Shown here piece by piece: positions 10,768 to 21,641 of a stretch of DNA of 64,000 nt (positions are counted from its first letter, which is position 1; each line of letters opens with the position of its first letter). Position numbers and translations under genes: made by a program. Origin of the DNA: Isoetes taiwanensis. Lineage: Eukaryota; Streptophyta; Lycopodiopsida; Isoetales; Isoetaceae. The notes beneath the pieces are model-generated. The model was not told the origin of the DNA and did no database searches. It was given only the letters and a program-made list of their open reading frames with translations. Location: assembly GCA_021234155.1 (NCBI GenBank), contig JAJEKV010000024.1, forward strand, positions 14,794,913-14,858,912, given 5' to 3'.

Positions 10768-13700
10768 TACTGGACGTGCATCTGATTTGGTAGGAATGGT
10801 GAGTTCCCCCAAGGCTTTGTTGATTCCCCGAAGATCTCTGTAGCTCCAGGCGAAAATGTGTTTGAACTTTTTGAAGAGCGTGACGGCCCGGTTACGATAG
10901 GGGGTTGGAAGATTTGCAGCAAGGCGGACAGGCTGATTGTTGCCGACGTCCACTATCTCGACTTCAGGAGTCTGAATATGGGGTATCACTTCGGTGTCCT
11001 GGACAATGTGTGCAGGAGGTTGAAGCATAACAGGATGCGTGGCACTCTGCGTGGTGAAAAAGAGAGGTGGCTGAGTTTCATCAAGCAGAGGTTGCTTCAT
11101 GACAGCGTGGACATCTACAGGAGCTGCAGGAGATTCCACATCTGAAAAGTGATCAACCCGTTGAATTCGATTGCAAGGAGCCAGGTATGGGTCAAGCAAA
11201 GCCGCCACAGCCTGGTCCTGATCAAGAGTCATTTCTCCCCAAGGATCAGCATATTCGAGGTAGGATGACAGAGGTAGACTCGCAGGTGGAGCCTGTACTT
11301 GATAGATATTCTGGGCTTCCTCAGAATCAGTGTCAGAGAGAGAGGGTTCAGCATTATCGACCGAAATGATCTTACCGGTTTCCAAGTCCATGGTGGCATT
11401 AAGGTGACCATCGGTGATGACTAACTGATCCGTGGCCCAGTAATGGATACTCTTTTGGCGAGGAGAAAAGGTCTGCCGACCAACATTTCATAATCACCGG
11501 GATCTTCCCCAGCCTTCCAAACTCCAAATTCCAAAGGGAATCGGAGGTCACCAATGTTGATGTGAAGAAGAGGCGTGACGCCTTGAGGTCTCGTGATATG
11601 GCCATTAGCCAATTTGATGTCATATGGGGCACGGTAGAGTTCTTTGATGCCCATTTGTTTGCGGAGTTTATCCGTGATGAGATTAACTGCGCTACCTCCG
11701 TCAATTTGAACATGGTTGACTTGCTGATTACCCACCGTGGCATGGACCGTGGGTGTAGAGGTAGCAACAGCCCCAACCAAAACAGTCGGGAGTGGTAACT
11801 GGTCCTTGAGAGCAGGACAGAGTTTCAAAATTGTTGCCAAACTTAAGGGAATTGTGATTTTTGCCAGCTCCTCTTGGAGTTCCAAAGGCACACGAGAAAA
11901 AGGATCTGCTGGATCCACGGGTGCTGGAGTGCGTGGTAATGAAGCAGCAACTTCTTTGAGAAGGTCAACCTCGGCAGAAATATTGGGATATGTCTGAGAG
12001 CGTGGAGGTTGAGATGTGGAAGGTGTATCGTGTCTTTGTTGAGCTCTGGTGGTGGCATGAACATTCGCCAACGTGCGGCCTTCAGCAGCTTGCATGAGAT
12101 TCAAAATGCTTTGGCGAACTTTAGGCATGACATTTGGCATGAGTTTCTCCAAGTCAGGTGCAAAATGAACCTTTTTGTCTTCCTCATGAGGAATGGTGTC
12201 AACTGCAAAGGCAGGTTGCGTGCCATTTGGAATAATGGTCAAGGGACGTGATGCCCTAGTCTGGCGTGAAACCAAACCAACCCAATTTGATGGCTGGACT
12301 GGAGGATTAAGAGCCTGAAAAATTTCTTCCTGTGCTTGTTGATCCATCTGAAGTTGATTGGCAGGAGCTGGTTGATAACGTGATTGCTGAGGCGCGCGAG
12401 GTGGCTTCTTAAGAACAGGACGCGGGCCTTGTTTGCCATTAGCAATCCAGAGTTGGTAAGCCGTGAGGCAGACCGATGTGGTCTGATTGGTGCCAGGAAG
12501 CTGCACCTGAACTTGTGGAAGTTGAGGACACGCCGTGGTGGTATGACCCCATTCTTGACAGTGATAACACTGAGCTTTAGAAGGATCAAAAGGAGGACGT
12601 GGGTTGGGTCCCCGTTGTTGCTCCTGTTGCTGATAGAGTTGATTGGGTTGCGCCTGCCATGGTGGCTGCTGATAGTGCGATTGTTGCTGAGGTGTGGTTT
12701 GCACTTGATAAACCAGTTTGTTGCGGAAAGGTTGGATGAGTGCGAGTGCACTCTTCCGTGGCATGATTGCACATGTTGCATCTTTTGCAATGAGGCGGGC
12801 CATTGGTGGAGTTGCATTCATTTGCCAAGTGGCCTTGGTATTTGCAGATATGGCACCAGCAGCGCAGATTGGCGTGTTGAGGCTGGACAGCAGTCTGTGG
12901 AACCATGACAGGTGGAATGAAAGGGAGCTCCTGAAGGGCCACGCCACGGGAGGAAACATTGACTGAGTGATTGACAAGGTCGATAGCCTGCTCCAAAGTC
13001 TTCGGGTGCAGGTATTCAGTCATGAGTCTGATAGCTGGAGGAAGTCCTTGGAGAAACCAGACCAGGATCTGGCTCTGTGTTGGGTACTCCTTGAGTTTGC
13101 TGAGCAGAATGTGAAGTCGATCTGCAAAATCCCGGGCAGCCTCCGTGGGCTCTTATTGAAGGTCATTTAGTTGCTTGAGATGAAGTTGATCATCATCCGT
13201 GGTCCCATAATGAGAAAGAAAAGCAGTTCTCATTTCTGACCAATCTTGTTTCCAGTGGCTTTTGTTGGACATGAGCCATTGATGAGGAGAGCCACGCAGT
13301 GTGGTGGAAAAGATGTGGAATTTCAGTTGAGGTTGCGCATGACCATTCAGGACAGCCAGAGCCTCAAATTCTTCCATGTGGGCCTGAGCACTTTGGTCTA
13401 AAGGTTTGCCTTTCGTGTTGCCAAAGGTGGGATAAGTCAGTTTAAGGGTCTGAAAGGTAAAGGTGAAAGTGCTGGGCTGAACATGAACAGTGTAGTGATT
13501 ATATTGAGGTGGAGTTGAAGGTGGTATAGTGCCTGAAGGACCCTGATGAAGGGGTGACTGCGGTGGAGGTACTGAAGGTGCCTGAGCATTGGTTTTGAGG
13601 TCGGTAAGGTTGTAAACAGGAAGAGTGGTGGGAAATGTAGGGAAAGGAAATTCCTGGGTAGGCGCAAAAGAGACATGTGGATATCCCTGCCCACCCGGGG

Positions 13701-14046
13701 GAGATGATGGTTGTGAAGGAAGAGGCGTATGGCCTGAAGAGTGATGAATGTAGGCATGATCAGGGGTATGAAAGTAAGGTTGAGAAGGTTGAGCCTGATA
13801 GGGCTCCTGATAGTGATGAGGTGACTGAGGCTGTGAGCAATGTTTGCACGCTTTGGGGGGAACCGGACGAGACAGGACACGAGGGGTGGGTGGCGCCGAC
13901 TGAGCCCGAGACCGAATGTGGCCGCCCTCAATGTCGTAAGCTGATCCATACATGTCGCGTAACGGCTTCCCTTCGATGATGTCGCCCAAGCGAGATGCCG
14001 TCGAGAAAGGGAGTTCTTCCGGGTGAAGTTTTACGGGACATGGCAT
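10768..14046 (-). pseudogene. Gag and protease of gypsy element 1
   Basis: Starts MPCPVKLHPEEL at 14046. A Pro/Gln-rich N-terminus is followed by the gag core (LKLTYPTFGNTKGK, GSPHQWLM), a stop at 13153-13155 where element 2 has CAA, then zinc knuckles (CHICKYQGHLANEC, CNMCNHATEEC, CYHCQEWGHTTTACP). The protease motif IDGGSAVNLI is near 11700. The region after protease is long and acidic, to the TAG at 10765. Several frameshifts are present. Confidence 0.88.
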
Positions 14047-14087
14047 ACGAAGAAATGAGGATCGAATCGCACCGGCTAGCCGGCAGT

Positions 14088-14638
14088 TGTTTGGGGTCCG
14101 GGTTGGGGAACTCGAAGACCCTCTGTGGAGGACCCGTGGATCTAACAGAGAATCCGGGACTATGTCACGGGATTTGCAAGGAGAGAACAAGAAGAAGAAA
14201 AACGTAACAAAGAGAACAATGAGAGGAAAATGATAAGCTTCCTTGATATCAATGATGAACATACATGAGCTCTCGCAATCGAGAGAAGACTGGAAAGAGA
14301 CAAGACTCAAAACTCGTCTAGCCTTCATGTGCTAGCTCTACTCATATGTATAGTACAATGGCCTTTGGCCCAATATAAACACTCTGACTGATCTCGGTGC
14401 CGACTCCTGGAAGGAGGCCTGATTTGCAGGAATGCTGGCGGTGCCTCTTGAGGTGCCTGGGATCACACTTACGCGGGCGGTGCTGGCCCGTCATTTGTCT
14501 GAGCGTCTCCTTTTGGGCTGCTGCTTGGTCTTCTGCGGGGCCTTGGACGACTGACCCGTGGTTGACTGTGGGTCCTTGTTCTTGACCTGGTCCGTCGTAT
14601 GCATGAATAGTCCTGTACCAGGAGGCACAGGACTAACA
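14088..14638 (-). repeat. 5' LTR of gypsy element 1
   Basis: 551 bp, minus strand, TGTTAGTCC to CCCCAAACA. It carries the TATA run and the short coding segment ending RRRSDK, as in the other LTR copies. The sequence just inside (14087 downward) is a poor match to known plant primer binding sites. Confidence 0.92.
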
Positions 14639-14987
14639 GCAGAGAGGATGCACGTAGAGGCGCCGGAGTGACAGTACAGAAGTTTGGCGCCAAAATTTGA
14701 CAAGGGAGTTGGTGACGCTGACAGTAGGCAGTCAAAGTCACCATTATTTTGGGCGGCGAAGTGATTCCCGAAAAATACGGGCCATTAATATGGTTGCAAC
14801 AAAAGCGCAGGCATCCCCTATGAAAATACGCCATGTGGATGCCAAGTAAGCCTGCTCATTCTTCTATCTGCCAACTAATACTGACTTTCATAAAAGAGGC
14901 GCAAACCTGATTGGTCGTGGCGAATCTGACGTGGAAATCTTTAACCCAAGATATGAGCCATTTTGAGACCCCAAATCCGCCCTAATG
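14639..14987. repeat. Right terminal segment of TIR element copy 1
   Basis: Matches 43391-43741 of the second copy along its length, ending in the TIR CCAAATCCGCCCTAATG. It starts with the GCAGA target duplication of the gypsy element. Confidence 0.8.
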
Positions 14988-17100
14988 TCATAACCTGTAT
15001 CTCATATCAACTACTTAACTGTCCTTTTCTATGCTCTTTCTTCCACAGGAATCTCTCATGTCTCGCATATCATGTGTATACATTTGTTTTTGCTTTCCAT
15101 TATTTATAGATAAAACAATGAGCGCTTGTTCTTAAACCATAGTTTTAGGCTTTATCATTTTTGAATTTGATGCATGGAATTTTGAAGTACGTTTGATGAT
15201 TGATCCAACCTAAGAAATCGATCTAGGAATTGGCTCCTATATTTTGACAAATCTTAGAAATGGCCGAAGACTTTAGATGTGGATATCCCTTAGTGCCAAC
15301 TAAAGCTCTTTATATTTGGTCATCTCTGCAATCAGGTGCACCTTTGTTCTTACCTTGTATATTCAATACAGTAGGAAATTCGGAGATTTGACATCATACA
15401 CTATGATAAATTCTAAGATTCTGAAACCCATTCTTTCACATCCTTTCTTATCTGAGTACCTTGTGACATCTAAAACTTTAGTAATCTCTCTTTTTTCTAT
15501 TTCAACTATTTTGAGTTGTTACCCTGCATGATGCAAATGGCAAGGATCCTTCTGCATCAACTAGTATCGGCAGGTCTACAGGAGAAATTCTAATGTTTGG
15601 GAAAGCAATATTTTCTAGAATATGACTTTTGTCCTTAGAGAGCAATCCCTTTTTTTTTTTTTCCCTTGAGAGACTCGTGAAATTGTTTATATCCTCCTCA
15701 AAGGAACAACAATGCTAGGAAATGTAATTTGACAAGACAATAGTGCTTTTAATAGTTTTCATAGGAAATGTGTAGCCAAATAAGACTAACAACATATTGG
15801 AAGAAAGAAATGATTTTAAAAGATGCTCATGAAAAATGATTCAACATATGTCTAAGTCTGATGGACTGGTTTGATAATGTCATATTTTGAATCTGGACAA
15901 TCACCCTTTTTTGTGAATTACTTCAGAAGTGATAGAACTAGCAATAATTTATTTACCATCGCTAGACAACAACATCGAGTACGCTAATATATGTGGACGC
16001 ATGATTATATGTAGCCTTGAATCATATAAGTATGAGGATCCATAGGCTGTTCAAAATCAACAAGGATTGTCAAAATCATTAATGTACCATCTTTGCCTCA
16101 ATTTCTTAGGTCATGATGATTCTCTCCCTATTTCTTAGTCATTTTCAAAATGAAACACATTCTTGTAAGATGCATCTAATGCTTGTCTACAAATGATTCT
16201 AGAATGAAGGCTTCATCCTTTTTGCAATCAGACAACTAATTTTAATCAATTCCAGAGGCAACCTACCAATTTTCTTTTTGTTCATATATCTTTCAACTTT
16301 CTTTGCATCATTCTCCTTCCCCCGACCCAAATCTTTGTCGCAAGCCTGCTTTTCCATTAGTTAAATAGTTTTAATACTCCTTCAATATTTTGCCTCTGGA
16401 ATAGATGTAAAACTGAAGTAGATGGTATGTGAGATAGGGTACAAGCAGTTGGGAAGGCAGAGGCAGAAGTTCTTCCAAATAAGTAGCAAAGCCTCAACAC
16501 TAAGGAAACACCTTGTCCATTTAGGGTCCATTTAGAAGATGTGGTTTGTATTTGAAGAAAAAGGAATTGTTTTTCCCAATATAAGGTACCTCTTCGAGTG
16601 CTCCTCTATTCAGTCGCCGCCCAAGTGAACAGGCCCCGAGGGCCTCCTCATGTGATCTGACGCAGGTGATAGTATCAAGAAGCCCTAGCATAAGGATTTG
16701 GCAGCAGATCCGCCTCCATAGCACGTTTTTGCATCCCAAAATTTTAAGCACCATGAAATTTTGCCCTCATTTAACAGGGTTTTAAAAAGTGAAAATTTCT
16801 GTGGACATTGTGTCGAAGTTTTTGGGCGGCGTCGCTCCTCACTCTGCTTATGCACATCAAAACAGTGAGCCCCGATTGAGATCACAGCGGGTAGAAGTGG
16901 AAGGAAAAAGTCCCGATTGGGCGAGATAAGCAACTGGAGAAACGATCCGGGCAGGCAACTGGAGAATTGATCCGATGGGAACAACTCCAGATGAAATCGA
17001 GGTAAAGATAGATAGAAATCGAGGTCAAGATTAGATAGAAACTGGCAGGATAAATAGAAATCGTGCACATGATAGATAGAAGGCGGCAGCCATCGACAGA
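14988..17100. other. Intergenic AT-rich sequence, no gene seen
   Basis: Only short unsupported ORFs occur, with several homopolymer T runs. No recognised domain, TIR or LTR boundary was found. Confidence 0.5.
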
Positions 17101-17149
17101 GTCTCTTGCTTTTTTTGTTTTTTTTGTTTTTTTTTGCTCTTCAGTGCTT

Positions 17150-17207
17150 GAATCTGGTTGAATCAGAGGTTTTTTTGGCCTGAATCTTGAATCTGGTTGA
17201 ATCAGAG
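17150..17207. repeat. Short direct repeat
   Basis: The 19-mer GAATCTGGTTGAATCAGAG occurs at 17150-17168 and 17189-17207, just after a T/G low-complexity run. Confidence 0.7.
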
Positions 17208-17289
17208 ATGTTCTTGGACTGAATCTGGCAGCAGCAACAGCAAGAACGGGCTAAAATTTCAAGGTTCTTAAAATTTCGTCGAAGAATCT

Positions 17290-17329
17290 CAATGACCATG
17301 AAATTTCGTATGAAATTTCAAGGTCATTG
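17290..17329. repeat. Near-perfect 18-bp-arm hairpin
   Basis: Arms CAATGACCATGAAATTTC (17290-17307) and its reverse complement with one mismatch (17312-17329) enclose a 4-base loop. Similar words occur just upstream (TTTCAAGGTTCTT, from about 17257), which suggests part of a small foldback repeat. Confidence 0.65.
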
Positions 17330-17339
17330 AAATTACTCC

Positions 17340-19370
17340 TTCCTAAAGTTTCTGTAAGAATCAACATCTAGACACAAGGACCCAGCACATAGCAGGTCCT
17401 GATTCTGCATCATAATTTGGCAGCTGGGCAGGATTCGGCAGCCAGGCCCAGACAACATCGGTTGCTCTATACAGGATGGTAATATGACTTTGTCAATTTC
17501 TTGGTTTGTGATTTGCCACAATCTATTTCAAACGCTTCCCCCAGCATCCGCAGCTCAACTAAGCAAGGATTTTTGAAAATTTCTTTGTGCACACCCGTTT
17601 GCTTGGCATCCCAGCCCTCTACTCCATTTTTTGCCTCCATCCTTGGATTTGTTTGGCTCCCACATCCAGCGCTGTCTCTTCTTGCTTCGTCCAGCTGCTT
17701 TGACCTGCCTCTATCCAGAAGCCTTGCCTTCTTCCATGATATGCAAGGCCAGAGAATTGGAGGACCATCAACAATAGAATGGGCAAGGTGCATACCCAAT
17801 CCATTGGCAATGGCAATCACAAAGTAAAAAATGAACTTAAAAATATATACTCCCAGAGAAGAACACGTCTATATTCTATATTAAGTACATATTTTGGTTC
17901 GACAAACAGTGCTTAGACTATTGGGGCAGTTTTGAAATTTTTATAGTCAAACTAATAAAATCAAGGGCTCAAAGAAATCAAAGGCATTAATCGTTGATTT
18001 CATGATGTATAGGTCTTCCTCATTCATCCATATTTCCATACCTTATGCTTAAGGCGGTTCCTTATCTTTCTTCCCTATATAAATGCTTTGTTAACAAACT
18101 AGCCGACATTGCATATGAACATATATGTGCCAATGAACATATGAAGTGTTCGCAACTTTATAGACAATATGTTGACATTTTTAACTCCTTATATACCAAA
18201 TGTTCTTCTCAAGGCATTAAAATGTTGGGTTTCTTTTCATCTATTTTAGACAAGTGAAAACAACACAATTTTTTTCTAAAAAATAAGAACTTTCTTGTGT
18301 TGCAATGGTATGAACCTGGCTTAAGCAAAAGTCGTGCTTGTCTTGAGCATTTGGCATTGAATTGTGTTAAACACTTGTGACATATTACTTGACATATATG
18401 TTATTATCAGGTATACTGATTAAACAACCGCTAACTTGAACTCAAAATATAATCTAATTTTATTTTATTTTGTAAGATTCACAATCACATCACTTGGTAG
18501 CCCATCCTTTCAGACAACAAAGTTTTGGCGCTTACGATTCCCAAATTATGATACACTATCAAGATTTACTCGTGATAGTTCAACTTGCAACTATAGAATC
18601 CGTGAACAGATGAGCTTACAATTTGGCCATCAAGACTCTTGTTTTGTCAAGAAGCAAGTCCTCTCTCCCCCCTTTGTTTCACAATTATGCAAGCTTCCGA
18701 CAAGATAAGAATATTAAATAATGAATTGCTCACATGACCACGTTATTAGAGAAGGCAAAAGAAAAATAGGACATGGAAGGGATAGTTTATATTCTATTGC
18801 AACTTGGCAAATTGAATTTATCCTACTATATTGTCATAAAGAAACAATGCTCTTCCATAAACTTGAAGCTTTAGCACAATAAAATAAAATATTGATTGAC
18901 GTCCCACCCCCCCCCTCCCCCAAAATAAAAAAATAAAAAACATGGGCTACAAAATACATAACCTTCTTCTTCAAACAAAAAAAAAAAACAAAAAAAAAAA
19001 TAGGCTACAAAATTTTAACATTAGGCATAATAAATACATAATCTTGCTCTCATCTGCATACATACTACATCATCTAAAATCACCTCCACACTCATTTTAA
19101 GCTACCACATCCCCTATGCATAATCAGATCAGGGCACGCTACGCTGTCTTGGTCAGGCCAGACCAGCTGCACACATGATACTGAGCACGACCTCGGTGCG
19201 CTCATTAGGATCATACATTCAAAAGGTAATGGATTTGAGGGCTCACATATGCCCCCGGACAACCACTTGATGGGCAGGAAATACTTCATGGTGTATGTAT
19301 ATATATTTGTACAGCTTGTCAGCAGTCTTATTGCTGCTACAGTTTTTCCCGCGAAAACACTTCGGGGCGA
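17340..19370. other. Intergenic, no gene supported
   Basis: Overlapping ORFs on both strands near 17467-17827 have no recognisable domain. 18900-19010 is low complexity (C and A runs). The rest is AT-rich with no support for coding. Confidence 0.45.
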
Positions 19371-19372
19371 GG

Positions 19373-19421
19373 GTTTTTTAACTTGGGCAGCAATACGCCT
19401 GCTGCGCTCTCGTTAAAAAAC
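19373..19421. repeat. Inverted repeat, 10-bp arms
   Basis: GTTTTTTAAC at 19373-19382 pairs with GTTAAAAAAC at 19412-19421. The loop holds CAGCAATACGCCTGCTG, which can form a smaller stem. Confidence 0.6.
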
Positions 19422-19470
19422 GTTGAATTGAATTGGTCTCCGTGGACAATAAAAACCATTCAATTCAACG
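19421..19470. repeat. Inverted repeat, 16-17-bp arms
   Basis: CGTTGAATTGAATTGGT (19421-19437) is the inverse of ACCATTCAATTCAACG (19455-19470), apart from a 1-base gap. It abuts the previous inverted repeat, so the two stems share a boundary. Confidence 0.65.
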
Positions 19471-21280
19471 TCTTCTAAATTTGGTATTTATGGTAACATA
19501 GATATAATACTGATATTCACAGTCCCAAGGTTAAGGCTATAAACTTGTAGCTAACTGTTGATAATTAGCAAAATGACAAAATATTGATTATGGAACAAAT
19601 CTATTTTCGGTTGAAGGGTCATTGTAAAGATGAAGCAGTCAACACAATCTAGCAAGGCAAGTACCAGATGCGAATGTTTTTGTTTATTCAGATTTTGCTT
19701 CTTTCCTTCTATAAGTAAGTTATATTCGACCTAGGGCTTGTAGCCACCACTAGCTCATGCCGTGCAGATGTTCGCTTAGATGTGGATGGGATCCCAATAT
19801 TTAGAACCATGTGTTCACATGACCTTCACGATAACAACATCATATCAAAGATTCCATAACCTAAACAATTACCTATAAATTAGTAATGCTTTCTTGAGTG
19901 TTTTTCTTTTCATTTCAGGTTCTAATTTGAGATTCATCCAAAGGAAACAAACAAGATATGTAAAGGTCTTTGCTCATAAGGTTTTTTATTAATTTGATAC
20001 AACTTAAAACTCTCTTTTACCAGCATGCTAGATGCTTCTGCTGGAATATAAAATGTTCCGAGGCAAAAAATAGCTTGAATGTCAAATATGCTTTCATGCA
20101 CGATGAGAGTATATGCAACAAAACAAGCGAATAAGACAAGGATGCCATCGTTCACACACCACAAGAGTTTAGATAAATGCATGAATATTGTGGACCACTA
20201 ACCAATTTCTTGTGAGTAAAAGGGCAATGATGAATTTACTTGAGTAAATATTTTACATGTGAAAGTTAAGATGTCTGTAAAAATTTCCTGGAAAATTCCT
20301 AGTCACATGCATGACGATGATGAACTAACAATGTGAGGTGACATCGACAATGCGAGATCCTCACTGAAAAGAGAAGTACACTTCTTGAGCAATGATAGAA
20401 GATCAGAAAGCGACGATATGCATACAATCTCCTTCACTGCATGTGAAGTAGAATGCCTATTGATTGAGGAAAAGGGTCGATGTATGACAACCTTCAGAAG
20501 AGTGTGATGCCACATCTCGATACGATCAAGAAGGATAGCGAAAGATGACTGATGAAGCCTTTAAGGCACAACGGAAAGCAAGCATGTTGAAACACTCCCT
20601 GAGCCACTTAACACCCACTTGAAGCAAAAGCATTCTGTAGTGGAAATGAACCATCATAAGCTTGAAAAAAAAGAGAGAGCACCACCCTAGTCTAGGGAAA
20701 AGAAAGGCAGACAAAAGTTTTTTTTTTCCTAACAAAAGTTGCATCAAGGGTAACTTTATAAATGACTTCCAAGCCAAGGGGAGAGGATTAGGGCAGAGGG
20801 CCTAGCAATAGTCCAAAAGTGTGACAGTAGCCTAACCGACCTCACTTTACCTGCCAAACTACCAACCTGGACCTGTGTTCGATCTAAAGCTGCCCGTGGA
20901 TTCTTCGGGCAGCCAAGGGATGCAAGAGGTCAGGGTTTTTCCGTCCCATCTGCATCTATCAGCATGCTGCATTACTGTTTTTTACGAATTTTCTTACATT
21001 GGTTTTGGTTAAGTGTTGTGTTGTAATGTGTACAGATGTGTGGAGGCAGTTCCAATCTCGTGAATCTGTCTGTTGCACAGGGACCCAAAGAAGCACGTGA
21101 TCCCTTCCCTGCCTGCACAGTTCTCAGCCTTTCAGCTCCCTTGCAACATTCCAATCTTCCTTTTAATTTTTTCTCCCTGCAACTTCTAGTTTTCCCTGCA
21201 CAATCCCCTGCCCTCAGTTTTAAATGCCCCTGTTCCTTCACCACAATTCTTGCCTCCTTTTCCAGCAATCCCCATACACC
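19471..21280. other. Intergenic, no gene supported
   Basis: Short ORFs on the minus strand (19934-20182, 20303-20515, 20526-20777) have locally protein-like composition, but no domain that I recognise and no splice structure that joins them. They may be an old decayed gene or transposon. The stretch ends at the upstream region of the polygalacturonase gene. Confidence 0.4.
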
Positions 21281-21283
21281 TCT

Positions 21284-21292
21284 CTATATATT
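21284..21292 (+). promoter_or_regulatory. Candidate TATA box of polygalacturonase gene
   Basis: CTATATATT lies in a CT-rich, CACC-containing stretch about 350 bases upstream of the chosen ATG. If used it would give a leader of about 320 bases. No other TATA element nearer the ATG is as good. Confidence 0.4.
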
Positions 21293-21641
21293 CATTCATC
21301 CTTGCTCTTCTTCTTCTTCACTCTGCACCCTCACTCCTCATATTTTTTCTTCAAGTTTCTTCCCTATTCGAATCTTCCTTTTGCAGATTATTCTGTATTT
21401 AGAACATGAATATGAATGCTGCAGCATGCATGCTAGCTTGATCATCATCATTTCCATCACCATTTTTGCAGTGAAGTTTGTTTCATGCTCTTGTCTTTAT
21501 ACCAGCAGAGAGAAGCATAAACTATTATAGTTAACAATTCGTCCTTTCAAACCTTTTGTTATTTAATCAACACTTTAGTCCACTTTGAGATTCGCTCTTG
21601 ATTTGCTGTTGGCTAGGAGCTGTGGTATTGTGGTGTCAATC

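Larger units (their letters stand above)
1551..14638 (-). mobile_element. OTA-type Ty3/gypsy LTR element 1
   Basis: A complete element on the minus strand: 5' LTR 14088-14638, gag and protease, RT-RNase H, integrase, antisense ORF, downstream sense ORF, purine tract, 3' LTR 1551-2111. The 5-bp target duplication GCAGA lies at 1546-1550 and 14639-14643. The LTRs are nearly identical apart from scattered substitutions and small indels, so insertion was fairly recent. The RT (FQDDF box, DGFSGYNQI) and the absence of a chromodomain place it with Tat/Athila-like (OTA) elements. Stops and frameshifts in gag, pol and the extra ORF, plus a LINE insertion at about 5697-7775, mean it is not autonomous. 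Confidence 0.93.
1..14987. mobile_element. TIR element, copy 1 (right part, interrupted)
   Basis: The right end at 14987 reads CCGCCCTAATG and matches both ends of the complete copy at 39827-43741 over about 60 bases (allowing mismatches). Bases 14639-14987 and 1279-1550 match 43060-43741 of that copy. The left end lies before base 1. The element carries the 281-codon ORF at 333-1178 with a dyad just upstream, and it is interrupted by the gypsy element at 1551-14638. Removing the gypsy element restores a sequence that matches the unoccupied site near 43365-43395. Superfamily is not recognised. Confidence 0.75.

Noticed and set aside
17467-17827. Overlapping ORFs on both strands
   Set aside because: Neither has a recognisable domain or splice context; overlap on both strands argues for chance.
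19934-20777. Minus-strand gene
   Set aside because: Three short ORFs in different frames with no recognisable motif and no convincing splice sites that join them.
21036-21530. 164-codon ORF upstream of the polygalacturonase gene
   Set aside because: It overlaps the candidate TATA and leader, is low in complexity (Ser/Phe/Leu), and has no domain.
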